From Symsagittifera roscoffensis (lineage: Eukaryota > Xenacoelomorpha > Acoela > Convolutidae), in assembly GCF_963678635.1 (NCBI RefSeq), contig NC_087062.1, forward strand, positions 76,686,349-76,750,348: 64,000 nt of DNA. Direction: 5' to 3'. The notes under the pieces are model-generated. The model did not search any database. It was not told the origin of the DNA and saw only the letters and a list, made by a program, of their open reading frames with translations. Shown here piece after piece: positions 1 through 9,215 of this stretch. The position numbers and the translations under genes were made by a program. Positions within the stretch are counted from its first letter, which is position 1. Every line of letters starts with the position of its first letter.

Positions 1-1610
1 GAGATGCCTTCATCCGCTGGCTCAGTCGTTTCCAACGTGTCTGCATTATTCTCAAGATCACTGAAGATATTGAAATCCAGGCTGGATGTTCCTCCTGTCG
101 ATGCCCTGTCGTCCTCCCCACCAGCTTGATCTTGTTGCATGGGTTCTTCAGTCTGACGGTTTCCACCCTGTCCGTCATCTCCTTCTGACTTGTCCCTATT
201 CGAGTTCGATGGTCCTTGTTTGTCATTGTCAGCTTCTTCCTGGAATCTCGGTATGAGCAATGTACCGGCTGATTTATCTTCCTCTTCTCCATGGACCACT
301 TTGATTTCTTCGCAGCCGAAGGGTGCTAGGAAAATTCTCGTCTGCAATACTCCCGCAGCTTTCATCTCTTTTCTCACACTGGTCAGGATTACTGAGGCTT
401 CAGGCAATTCAGTCCTGCCTCTCATCCTCATTGGAGCTAAGCCTAGTCCCCTCCATTCCTCATCAAATCCTTCAGGCTTGGGAGTAGCAGCGTTGCTTAT
501 TCGCCCTCTCGTCGCTTGATCCGTGTACGCAAATCGTGTGTACTGTAACACGGCGGCATTTCTCCCCACGAAGTATGGATCCATCGTCGCCGAGAAATTC
601 CCTACTCTCCTTTCATTGGTTTCGAATGCTCTCAACCTAGGAGTTTGTACTACGGAGACTGCTCCGAGCAACATCCTTCTTATCAGAGGGAATTCAGGGA
701 TTGCTTCGGGTAGCTTCTTGTAATCGCCACAGTCCTTCGTCTCTTCTCTCACCTTGTGATACGCTGCTGTGAGACGAGGCACTCTGGTCATTTCACCATT
801 CGTTTTGTCATAGGGCCTCAGATTCCAAAGCTTTGGAAACACCTCGATGTGCCCTCTTTCTACTTCTCCCATGCGGTCACAGAAGTGATCGTCAAAATTG
901 ATGACTGTCATCTCTGGCTCCGATATTTTCGCAAATAACAGATCTTCACTCATGAGCTCTCGCAATGCGTGCTGCTCACACCAGTTCAGTGTACTACCGT
1001 CCACTGCCGATATGAGGTTCAGGTGCAACACCGACCTCCTATATGCTTCCACTTTAACGTCAGGGAACGCAAAGGTGACTGCTGGTCCATAGATCACTGT
1101 CACGAACTCTGTGACTCCTCTGATCAGTGCCAAGGGATCGATTCTCATAGCTAAGCTCAAATCTGTTAACAGCGGCATGCCTCCAACATGTCGTCTAACA
1201 TCTTCCTCTCTTTCAATTGTCTCGTCTTCTCCGGTTCCAAAGCGATTTTGCTGCAAGAGATACTGGATAAGAGTGTGTCTCAGGTCTCTTATTTTGTTCC
1301 ACGAGTCTGTGGATTTCTTCATATCCAGATTCCTCACTCTCTCTTTCATCTGCTCTGGACAACGTGCCAGTTTCATCAGTCCTCCCAAGTTTCCGCGGGT
1401 TATTGCGATCAATGTCAGAAGTCCATCTAGTCGCAGGTTCTGTATTCCATCCGTAAGCAGTATCACCGGTCCTTTCACGAACTTCTCCGCTCCAAATGTC
1501 ACGAACAGGGCTATTAATTCCACTATCGATACTTTCACTACCGCTTGGAGGAATTCCTTTATCAAGTAGTGCGAGACTTTCGGGTAGACTTTTGCCAAGA
1601 AGGACGCGGT
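1..1610 (-). CDS. C-terminal part of the long accessory ORF, in frame after a TGA; partial
   Basis: After the TGA that ends the upstream stretch at 1,611, the same minus-strand frame stays open for about 536 codons to the window edge. It starts with a hydrophobic helical stretch (...VVKVSIVELIALFV...), continues through a mixed globular region, and becomes acidic and Gln/Asn/Ser-rich near the edge. I recognise no domain. The open frame immediately past the stop shows that the 632-codon ORF upstream and this stretch were one coding region, separated by nonsense mutation or by readthrough. A 133-codon frame at 1,213-1,614 overlaps the TGA (ATGA) but is more likely a shadow. The true C-terminus is outside the window. 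Confidence 0.65.
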
Positions 1611-3509
1611 TCATCCGGCTCCCAACCCTTCTAGCATGCTGTCTGTCCTTTCAAATCCCTCCTGTCCTTTCACTTCCTGGGTCCAGAAGGTTTCCAGAGT
1701 AATCTGACACATTCTGTTCACGAACTCAGCTGTCTTTTCTCCGTTATTTTCCGCCAGGTGCACCTCCTTCAACAAGTAGGCGTGTATCTTAGTGATCATT
1801 ACTGGGCCTTGCTGAAAAGCATCTGCACCCAATGCCGCTACTCTCGGATTCAGGTGTAGCCACTGGTTTGCTTCCGGCTTGGTTCTCAGCACCATCGCTT
1901 CCAGATGAGCTCTTGTCTCCAGTGAATTCTTTCTTCTCGTGTCTTCACTCGCCACTTCCATTGCTCGGAACCACAAGTCGTTGGACATCGCCGTGATCAC
2001 TCGATGGTCGTCATCTATTCCTGGTTTCAGTTTGAGTTGCCGACTGAAGTTGGACAGTTCCAACCCCAGCACCTCGTCCAACACCAACATGTGTAGCGCG
2101 TGGTCCTTGAACCCTCTCATCGCGTTTGAGATATCTGACCATACTGCAGGCAGTTCAGCCTTAAGTGGCCTCAGGTTCTCCATTTCTATCATGCGATTCG
2201 GGGCTGATATGATCACATCATATTTTCCCTCCGAAAGTAAGGCTACCATTGCATACACAAATTTCAGTCCATCCGGGAGATATGCATATCCCGGAGACAA
2301 CGCAAATACTACTCTCAATGTCACTTTGTTGAATGATCCCTCCTTTGTCGCGTCTACCACTTCACCCATTGACTCCAGGATGTCTTTTATCGCGGGCCAT
2401 ACTGCGTTTTCTGCTGTTGCAGGATCTCTGAGCCTGCTCAGAAAACCTCTACTGTGTAGATGGTCATTGATGCCAGCAAACACAATCGTTATCGGGTTCA
2501 TCTCTGTCTGCCTCTGTACCCCTATAGCCAATGACACTGATTGCAATAGGTCTAGGTCAACTGTGGCCAGCATTATGACGTCCGGCCAAAACAAAGACTT
2601 AGAGGTGTACACGAACTCTGAATTCGCTACTACCATGATTTTGGCCTTTCTCATCTCTGCTTTGTCGTAGGCGGCGAAGATGGTCTCATCTTTCCTTATC
2701 GCTGTCAATCCGCCATATCTCTGGGCATCACCATCTTGGTTCACTAGTTTTGGGTACACTCTCTCCTTCACATGACCAGGTGGTGTCGTCAATTGCCTAA
2801 ATATCTTCACGTGTTGTCCAATCGGCGCTCTCGCCGTCAGGAATCTTCCTGGCCTCTCTTCACGATTCTTCTCATCGTGGTTCAATCTCACATCTTGCAA
2901 CGGTCTTGCATTCACAGGTCCTATTGTGTTGTTGGAGGGCAGTCCCTCCAAGTCGGCAAATCTCAAGGCCGTCGTGGAGCTGAAATTTATGCTAGCGGCT
3001 ATCAACCAGTCTACGCCGGTTATCGAGTACAATCTGCTGACGGATAGCGTCGCTCCATTCAGCATCCTCCTTGCATCTTCGATGAAGCTCACTCTCTGTA
3101 GGTCCAGCTTCATTAGTTCTTCTTTGTATATATGCCAAGGAGACGGTATGGATCGCGACCACATCAATGAGCCTCTGCTCGGTCTTTCCTCTCGACTGGT
3201 ACTCGTCGTCTCCGATCTAGTGTCCGATCTAGATGTGCCGGCTACTTCTTCGATTGGTTGGTTGACAGGTCCTATCCTTCTCCTAGGATGAATTGTTCTC
3301 CTCATCGGTGCCTCTCCCAACCGATCCTGCACGTCCGTTCTTCGACCTGGTTCACTGGAGCTTTGTTGCCGGTAATTTATGGCGGCTGGGACCGTACCCA
3401 AGCGTGTTTCCAGGTTAGGAGGCACAAAGGTGGTGATCACCGTATCACTCACCGTTCCCTCTTCCTTCAGTACTCCTGTGTCAAAGAGTTCTGCTTCCAG
3501 CTCATCCAA
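1611..3509 (-). CDS. Accessory ORF, degenerate SGNH-hydrolase-like domain region
   Basis: 632 codons in the same frame as the ORF upstream (ending 3,525) and the open frame downstream. The first ~140 residues are low-complexity and Arg/Ser/Thr-rich. The middle looks like a second SGNH fold: a strand with ANSEF where block I (GDS) would be, then VFAGINDHL resembling block III (GxND), then a conserved ALSPGYAYLP stretch. The Ser and His of an active SGNH enzyme are not evident, so this copy is probably non-catalytic. The C-terminal third is helical. The first residue is only where an alternative start falls; it is probably not a real start, because the frame is open back to the TGA at 3,525-3,527. 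I think this belongs to a protein family seen in Caenorhabditis genomes, but cannot prove it here. Confidence 0.6.
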   Translation of the reverse strand: MDELEAELFDTGVLKEEGTVSDTVITTFVPPNLETRLGTVPAAINYRQQSSSEPGRRTDVQDRLGEAPMRRTIHPRRRIGPVNQPIEEVAGTSRSDTRSETTSTSREERPSRGSLMWSRSIPSPWHIYKEELMKLDLQRVSFIEDARRMLNGATLSVSRLYSITGVDWLIAASINFSSTTALRFADLEGLPSNNTIGPVNARPLQDVRLNHDEKNREERPGRFLTARAPIGQHVKIFRQLTTPPGHVKERVYPKLVNQDGDAQRYGGLTAIRKDETIFAAYDKAEMRKAKIMVVANSEFVYTSKSLFWPDVIMLATVDLDLLQSVSLAIGVQRQTEMNPITIVFAGINDHLHSRGFLSRLRDPATAENAVWPAIKDILESMGEVVDATKEGSFNKVTLRVVFALSPGYAYLPDGLKFVYAMVALLSEGKYDVIISAPNRMIEMENLRPLKAELPAVWSDISNAMRGFKDHALHMLVLDEVLGLELSNFSRQLKLKPGIDDDHRVITAMSNDLWFRAMEVASEDTRRKNSLETRAHLEAMVLRTKPEANQWLHLNPRVAALGADAFQQGPVMITKIHAYLLKEVHLAENNGEKTAEFVNRMCQITLETFWTQEVKGQEGFERTDSMLEGLGAG

Positions 3510-3524
3510 CCGTTCTTGGAAGAC

Positions 3525-4613
3525 TCAATTCAACCAAGCTTGTCCTTCGACACTGTCGAAGTGGATGCCATCTGTGGTCAGTCTGGCTTGATCCATGGCT
3601 CTCAATTCATGTTCAATGTCCATGAGGATCATTCTTCCGGCATTTCTCAAGATGTTGTTCCTTCTCATGACTCCCTCGTTGTGCCTTCTTCCTGATGCTG
3701 TCAGGCTTCTTGCGTTCATTGGCACCGTGCAAACGGTCAGTACCGCGCAACTGAACTTCTGCCAGAGGGTAGTAAACAAACACACCATCATTGATTCCCA
3801 CAGTGCTTCCTGCTCATCTGATCCTCTGGAGATATCATTCGTCCCAACTAAGATCATCACATTGGGTATCTTCCCTGGATTCATCAGCTCCACCATGCGA
3901 TATAATTGGGCAATCGTCGCGCCTCCAAAGGCCATCACCGTGGTGACCCATGAGGTCCTCAAATTCGACAGCACTCTGACTAAGCTGTCTCCCAATATCA
4001 GGTGAGATGTCCCGAGTGGTGGTTGCTGCAGGTTCACAGCCGGGCTCCAGGTAGCTCGATTGAAGCAGGCCCTCGGATCTGTCTCCGGAACTCCCGTGAA
4101 ACTATACTTCAATTGATTATTCTTCTGCACGTCCATTACACGAGACACTTTCTTCGCTGGCATCTTCCTTACTTTCCTCTCTGGGATTCTCGAGTTCCCC
4201 ATGAGTGGTGTCACGTTACTCATCCCTTGTCTGATTACTGTCTGGGAGAGTTGTACTCTGCCCGTATCATCAATCGTTCCATAGGGTGCAGTCACCCCGG
4301 AACCTGGTGCATTCTTGTTAGCGACCAATCGTCCAGCTGTCTCTATCAGTTTTCTCACTGTCTGTTCTACGACGGGATCACCCAAGGTGTCACTGGGATC
4401 CGGGATTGTTACTCGGTTCGTCTCTGCTGGAAGCCGTGTCTCCGTTGTTTGACTCATTTCTCGAGGTGTCAAGAGCTCCATCGGGGACTGCCCACGAGGA
4501 ATATCCCTTGCAGGTATCACTTTCTCAATGGACGTCGTCACCGCCACCTGCTCCGATCGCTCTTTGTATTCCTGCCTTAAGCGTTCGATCCTGCTTTTTG
4601 TTGCAGTCTTCAA
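3525..4613 (-). CDS. Accessory ORF, SGNH/GDSL hydrolase domain
   Basis: 362 codons. Residues ~1-200 are a basic linker. Residues ~200-355 form an SGNH/GDSL esterase domain with all four family blocks: LILGDSLVR (nucleophile Ser, ~205), the Gly block FGGATIAQL (~230), VGTNDISRG (Asn, ~258) and DGIHFD (Asp/His, ~347-350). Such enzymes hydrolyse esters of lipids, sugars or acyl groups; esterase domains are known in ORF1 of CR1-like LINEs. The start shown (TTG) is not a natural initiator: the region overlaps the coiled-coil ORF upstream in the +1 frame, and the protein probably continues from there. The stop is TGA and the frame is open on the other side, leading into the SGNH-like region. Confidence 0.75.
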   Translation of the reverse strand: MKTATKSRIERLRQEYKERSEQVAVTTSIEKVIPARDIPRGQSPMELLTPREMSQTTETRLPAETNRVTIPDPSDTLGDPVVEQTVRKLIETAGRLVANKNAPGSGVTAPYGTIDDTGRVQLSQTVIRQGMSNVTPLMGNSRIPERKVRKMPAKKVSRVMDVQKNNQLKYSFTGVPETDPRACFNRATWSPAVNLQQPPLGTSHLILGDSLVRVLSNLRTSWVTTVMAFGGATIAQLYRMVELMNPGKIPNVMILVGTNDISRGSDEQEALWESMMVCLFTTLWQKFSCAVLTVCTVPMNARSLTASGRRHNEGVMRRNNILRNAGRMILMDIEHELRAMDQARLTTDGIHFDSVEGQAWLN

Positions 4614-5208
4614 ACAACTTTCTCCACATGTCCCGGTCTTCCTCCATCGCCAGCATGGTCTTCGTCATATCGTCTAGCTCCTTCTTCGTACTTCTCAACT
4701 GATCGTTCATCCCGTCCAGATCTTGTATGGTTTGGTTCGTCTGAACCTTCTGTGTTACTTTCGCCCCTTTTGGTGGCACAGCTGCTCTCAGTGGTGAACC
4801 AGACGAGGTCGCCTCGCTGTTCATCTCCCGATGCATTCTCGTCAGCCCAGGTTTGGGCTTGGAGGGCATTGGCATCTCACCTGGTTGGTAAGTCCTAGAA
4901 CTTCCCAACCCAGGCTCATTCGCCAAGTCACTCCCTGAGAGAGCCCCGTTTCTCCACCTCATCACTCTCATGTTCGGGCGGTCTAGTACTCCTCTTTCTC
5001 CATATGCTGCCATCAACAGGACTTCCGTGGGGCGGTCCCCACGGTTGTCGTGCCCCAAGATGTTAATCAGGGCGGTCAGCAACATGACCACCTCTGGGTC
5101 CTCCAGAGCGAAGTCTCGTTCGATCAGCCGACGATAGATCGCATCTACCATCGGTCCTACATATGCCTCTGCCAGGTCCATCAATTCATCCAGGTTGAAA
5201 TTGTCCAT
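4525..5208 (-). CDS. Accessory ORF N-terminus with coiled coil; frame break near 4,600
   Basis: 228 codons from a good ATG at 5,208. The N-terminus is acidic and helical (MDNFNLDELMDLAEAYVG), followed by a Pro/Ser-rich linker and, from ~residue 150, a heptad-like stretch (LDGMNDQLRSTKKELDD...) predicting a coiled coil. The coiled-coil character continues in the +1 frame (ERLRQEYKERSEQ), which leads into the SGNH domain, so the last ~30 codons of this frame (rich in Gly) are probably out of frame. The crossover lies at or near an A5 run (around 4,594-4,600). This is the likely N-terminus of the whole accessory protein, perhaps an oligomerisation segment. Confidence 0.65.
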   Translation of the reverse strand: MDNFNLDELMDLAEAYVGPMVDAIYRRLIERDFALEDPEVVMLLTALINILGHDNRGDRPTEVLLMAAYGERGVLDRPNMRVMRWRNGALSGSDLANEPGLGSSRTYQPGEMPMPSKPKPGLTRMHREMNSEATSSGSPLRAAVPPKGAKVTQKVQTNQTIQDLDGMNDQLRSTKKELDDMTKTMLAMEEDRDMWRKLFEDCNKKQDRTLKAGIQRAIGAGGGDDVH

Positions 5209-5603
5209 ACTGTTCTTTCCAAGTTTGATTTGATTTCGATTTCAAGTTTTGACTCAAGTGAGCAATTAAATGATCAATCAGGATCTAGAAAAGGAATCAC
5301 GACTGTCACACCTGTCAGTTTCACCTTAATATATATCGTTAAAATTTGCTTAAAACAGTTCAGATAAAAAGATATTTATCCTAAAATTTATTAAAATCAA
5401 TTGGTTTCTAAAATTTTGGAATTCGACCTAAGATTGGACAGTCCAAACTTTGGATCTATTCCCAAGATCGTCATTTAGTTGTTCATGGTCACTAACCCCT
5501 ACTTACCCATGATCTTAATAACCTAACACATAACATAACATAACACACATATCACATATTACATGCAACTTGGTCTTTGGCCTAACACCCTCTCGCTCAT
5601 CAC
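5209..5603. other. Intergenic gap between macro ORF and SGNH ORF
   Basis: About 395 bases, AT-rich, with no long reading frame on either strand and a short CA/TA-rich stretch at 5,520-5,560. It is the only sizeable non-coding gap inside the element. By position it could hold a splice acceptor or internal promoter for the downstream accessory ORF, but I see no convincing signal. Confidence 0.4.
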
Positions 5604-6410
5604 TCAGCCTATACTTAAGTAATATTTCTTATGTAGATACACTTGTATGTTCGTATCAGAGAATATCACATGTACAAGCGCGTACAATTCCCGAGGATGC
5701 AGTCTTCCTCTATTTGGATCGTACACTGGAAGCGAAAGCTCCTTCACGTCCATTTCCACAAGGAAGTCCCTCAGCCTCGTCAAAGACAAGACTAGGTTTT
5801 CTGGGTCCACGTGCTGCTTCTCTGTCGCCCTCGTTACCAAGAAGCATAAGTACTTTCCCGGTATCTGCGACACCGCCGGGGGTAAGGCTGCTACGCCCCC
5901 TATCCCTGGTCTTTGCTTCCAAAGGAATTCCACGTTTTTGTATTCCCTCTTAAAATCTGCCGCTAGCGCCGTCCTAAAACTCATGTCTGCGGTGATTGCT
6001 ATCGCACATGTTCTGTTTGTGAGTATGAAATCACTATCTGTTAGTACTATGTTACTTGAATATTCATTTGGTAAGTTAAAATATGACTCAACTACCCTGC
6101 CTATGTCAGGTTTCTTAGGTTCTTCGCCTGTTTCTGCTTCTAAGTTTCCTGTTTCTCTTGCTATTCTCAATTTTTTTATTATCAAGTTTTCAGTGTGGGT
6201 AAGTCCTACCCCCACTCCCCGGACAAAAATATCCATCGGCGTCCCCGTCGATCGCATACCGGGTATTAAGTCAAGATTAGAAGCTGGAATGAGAAGTTGT
6301 CCTTCCTGGGCAGCCCAGGAAGGATCATCTCGTTCGGTCTTAATGTATTTCGCGCTTTCGCGATCTACGTCTTGAATCGTAACGCTGGTCTTTTTAGGGT
6401 CTGATGTCAT
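5604..6410 (-). CDS. Macro-domain (ADP-ribose-binding) protein of the retrotransposon
   Basis: 268 codons, ATG at 6,410, TGA stop. Residues ~1-115 are charged and unrecognised. Residues ~120-268 fit a macro domain: ILTNRTCAIAITADMSFRTALA..F matches the first strand and the 'A.D..MG.GIA..F' helix; GIGGVAALPP matches the glycine-containing turn; YLCFLVTRATEKQHVD...L..LR matches the 'YLITK...KPTYENL..SL' segment; LSLPVYDPNRG and the C-terminal I.VYLH strand complete the fold. It resembles the TARG1/Poa1p type, which removes ADP-ribose or phosphate from ADP-ribose derivatives. The usual PRIG(C)GL loop reads PVYDPNRG, so activity is uncertain. It lies 40 bases after the integrase stop in the same frame (TAA then 13 codons to the ATG), as an independently started downstream cistron or a former C-terminal extension of Pol. 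Confidence 0.7.
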   Translation of the reverse strand: MTSDPKKTSVTIQDVDRESAKYIKTERDDPSWAAQEGQLLIPASNLDLIPGMRSTGTPMDIFVRGVGVGLTHTENLIIKKLRIARETGNLEAETGEEPKKPDIGRVVESYFNLPNEYSSNIVLTDSDFILTNRTCAIAITADMSFRTALAADFKREYKNVEFLWKQRPGIGGVAALPPAVSQIPGKYLCFLVTRATEKQHVDPENLVLSLTRLRDFLVEMDVKELSLPVYDPNRGRLHPRELYALVHVIFSDTNIQVYLHKKYYLSIG

Positions 6411-6449
6411 TTCGTTCAGCCACTCTAAGACGCGCAGGTTCGTCAGGTC

Positions 6450-9215
6450 TTATTCATTTGACTGCTGTTGCTCATCGTCGAATTCTACTTCGGGTTTCGA
6501 CCAGTCATCAACCCACTCATCGTTGTGATCATCGACTATGTAAATGTCTTGTGACACGGTTATTTCCTCTAAACCCACTACTTCCTCCACTATTTTCTTT
6601 AGATCTATCCTATCTACTACAAAGTCGTCACTGTAAGGATTGTATTTCTTTCTTTGTCTCGTCCCGTCCTTCTGACGAGTCTGAATCGTGAACGGAAGAT
6701 CTGGTTCCAAGTTCTTGGGAACCTCTGTCTGTTCGGGATCCCGCCAATCCTCTTCTGCGTAGGGTAAGGTTTCATCGTCCGCTTCGATCTGTTCGTTTGG
6801 ATCCAGGTCCAATGGTGTATCCGTACCTTCCTCTACGACTTCGTTTCCATCGTTCTTCTCCCTGGTGCCTTTTTCATTGACCTCACAAGCAGGATCCATC
6901 ATTAGATAATCCCCTTCTTCCATGTCTGCAGGTATACACCAGTCTTCTGTCGATGGATTGTGTGGCTTGATGTTCTCGTAGTGGGCGGCTCGGCCAGTAC
7001 TCAGTCTATAAAAGCGTCCCTCTTGGTGCACCTCTGTAATCATGAAGGGTCCCCTCCACTTCTTCAGAAGCTTTTTTGTCCCTTTCGGTGGTATAACGTT
7101 CTGAAATACCCATACGTAGTCTCCCACCGAGTAAGCCTTTGCACCAGCTGCTTTCTTGTCGAATCTTTTCCTCTGCCTTGCCTGTGCCTGCTGAGTGTTT
7201 CGTCTACACAAGTCGTTCAACTCCTGTTGGCGTCTGATCACATCCCTCACGTAGACTTGTGGGGATGTTTTCTTTCCCTCATACTCTGGGTAGAAGAATG
7301 TCAAGGGTAAAGACTTCTCGTGTCCCGTCAGCATCATGTGTGGACTGACTCCAGTGGTGGAGTGTTGCGTGCTATTATAAGCTCCCATCACCTGTGGAAG
7401 GTATCTGTCCCAATCGGTCATGTACCTGGAACAATATACCCTCAGCATCGACACTAACGTCCTATTCTGTCTTTCCACTAAGCCATTCGTCTGAGGGTGG
7501 TATGTCGTGGAGTGAGCCTGAGCGACTTGTGACCGTCTCATAAGCTCTTTCGTAAGCTCGCCTACGAAAGCCGTTCCATTGTCCGATTGAAACGTCATTG
7601 GACATCCGTGTCTTGCTATCCACGTATTGATCAGGTGGTCGCATGTCTCTTCCGCCGAGGCAGTTATGCAGGGCACGGCCTCTGCATACTTCGTGAAGTG
7701 ATCTATCATGACCAAGACTTGGTTGTAACCGCTGTCTGTCATGCATATCTTCTGGTGATCTATCTGCACCACCTCGTTGAATTCAGACGACTCAATTGAT
7801 TGTAAAGGAAATCGCAACTTCCTAGGATCCTTGACCTGTTGGCATGACAGACATGCTGTCACCCATTTCTCGCATGCCTTTTTCATCCCAGGCCACTCAA
7901 AGCGCTTCAGGATCCTCTGATACACTTTGTCGATCCCTTGATGGCCCATCTGATCATGCGACCTGAATAATAGTTCTGTCTGATAGAGTTGCGGCAACAC
8001 TATCGCGTTATATTTGTATAAGACCTTGTCTTCTTCTCTTCTCCTGCAAGCCACGATCCCGTCCTTGTTCAGATATAATCTCCCCTCCTTCTGCATGAAG
8101 TATTGTCTCAGGATCCTATAGCTGTCTTCTTCCAGGTCACCTTTGTCAGGTGCACCGTTTTCTATCCACCTTTTTAGGTTGCTTGTCATGCGATCTTTTC
8201 TCTGCGCCCTTAGAAGGTCCGAGAGTCTGTATCTCGCCTTCAAGTACGTCTTCATGACTCTCATCTGACTGTTCAGCTCGTTGGGCTGATGTGTGTCTTC
8301 TTCCATCTTAACGCACCAAATCTTCGCCAACGGTTGTGTTTCTTGTTGAAACGGCTGAAGATCAGTCCTGACTACCTCTTTCTGCGGCAACAGGCTTATC
8401 GAACATTTCGATACCGCTATCGTTTCTAAGTCATCCGCTGCGTTGTCAAAGACTCTTTCGCTTGGTATTAGGTAGCGATCACTGTCAGGATCCTGGTACA
8501 CCTCTCTGTCCAGGTTTCTCGCCCGAGTTTCCACTAGTAGCGTGTGTATCGCCAGTTCTGACAGTTCTGATCCCGAGGTCGAATCCCTGTCTGAATAGGT
8601 GTTCATTCTCGAGCTTTCTGACTTATCATCCGTCGAAGGTGTTGTGCTAGAGACTGCACGCTCCTCCAGATCATGTCCGTATTTCCTTCGCATCCATCTG
8701 AACTCCCCGGACAAAACTTTGTTCTCTAGGTCCTGTTTCTCATCAGGAATTTTCTCGTCTATCTCGGACTCCCCGGACAAATTTCCTTGTCCCGGGTGTT
8801 GATCTTGTGATCGCTGGTTTTTCTCCTCATCCTTCTCCCCGGACAAATAGTCTTGCAGCAGATTTTGTTCTACCTCTTCACCCTCTTTTTCCCGGTCTAC
8901 AAAGGTGACAGTTTTCTTTTGCTTGCCGCTCTCCCGTCCTTTCTGTCCGTAAGAAGTACTGGTTAAAATCTCCTGGGGTATTGAGGATACTAGTTGCTGA
9001 ACTATTGTCCTACAATCCCTCTTGTTCTCTTCGTGCTGTTGTCTGGACGGCATGATCTTCACTTTCTCACTGACTGTTAGCGATGCCACTGCTGCTGTCC
9101 ACTCGGGGTCATCTCTGGTCACTTCTCTTTCTAACAATCCACCCAGTATCCGCATCACTTGTGGTGTGACTTGCACCGTTTTATCCAATAATGAGAGGCT
9201 TTTATATTCATGCAA
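6450..9215 (-). CDS. Integrase polyprotein segment (Pol)
   Basis: 921 codons. Residues ~1-330 are a charged linker. The integrase zinc-binding region (~405-465) has an HHCC pattern (HDQMGHQG...CLSCQQ). The catalytic core (~475-640) shows D (VQIDHQ), D (QSDNGTAF) and E (GLVERQN), with exactly 35 residues between the second D and E. A GPY/F-like module follows (KKWRGPFMITEV, ~720), then a long acidic tail. Integrase inserts the reverse-transcribed copy into the genome. The frame is -1 relative to RT-RNase H and is open upstream of the listed TTG start to about 9,320, overlapping the end of the RT frame; expression by -1 frameshifting, or a single indel, is likely. The stop is TAA. Confidence 0.92.
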   Translation of the reverse strand: MHEYKSLSLLDKTVQVTPQVMRILGGLLEREVTRDDPEWTAAVASLTVSEKVKIMPSRQQHEENKRDCRTIVQQLVSSIPQEILTSTSYGQKGRESGKQKKTVTFVDREKEGEEVEQNLLQDYLSGEKDEEKNQRSQDQHPGQGNLSGESEIDEKIPDEKQDLENKVLSGEFRWMRRKYGHDLEERAVSSTTPSTDDKSESSRMNTYSDRDSTSGSELSELAIHTLLVETRARNLDREVYQDPDSDRYLIPSERVFDNAADDLETIAVSKCSISLLPQKEVVRTDLQPFQQETQPLAKIWCVKMEEDTHQPNELNSQMRVMKTYLKARYRLSDLLRAQRKDRMTSNLKRWIENGAPDKGDLEEDSYRILRQYFMQKEGRLYLNKDGIVACRRREEDKVLYKYNAIVLPQLYQTELLFRSHDQMGHQGIDKVYQRILKRFEWPGMKKACEKWVTACLSCQQVKDPRKLRFPLQSIESSEFNEVVQIDHQKICMTDSGYNQVLVMIDHFTKYAEAVPCITASAEETCDHLINTWIARHGCPMTFQSDNGTAFVGELTKELMRRSQVAQAHSTTYHPQTNGLVERQNRTLVSMLRVYCSRYMTDWDRYLPQVMGAYNSTQHSTTGVSPHMMLTGHEKSLPLTFFYPEYEGKKTSPQVYVRDVIRRQQELNDLCRRNTQQAQARQRKRFDKKAAGAKAYSVGDYVWVFQNVIPPKGTKKLLKKWRGPFMITEVHQEGRFYRLSTGRAAHYENIKPHNPSTEDWCIPADMEEGDYLMMDPACEVNEKGTREKNDGNEVVEEGTDTPLDLDPNEQIEADDETLPYAEEDWRDPEQTEVPKNLEPDLPFTIQTRQKDGTRQRKKYNPYSDDFVVDRIDLKKIVEEVVGLEEITVSQDIYIVDDHNDEWVDDWSKPEVEFDDEQQQSNE

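Noticed and set aside
1213-1614. 133-codon minus-strand frame overlapping the TGA at 1,611
   Set aside because: The alternative minus frame is open for >530 codons, continues the upstream ORF and looks more protein-like.
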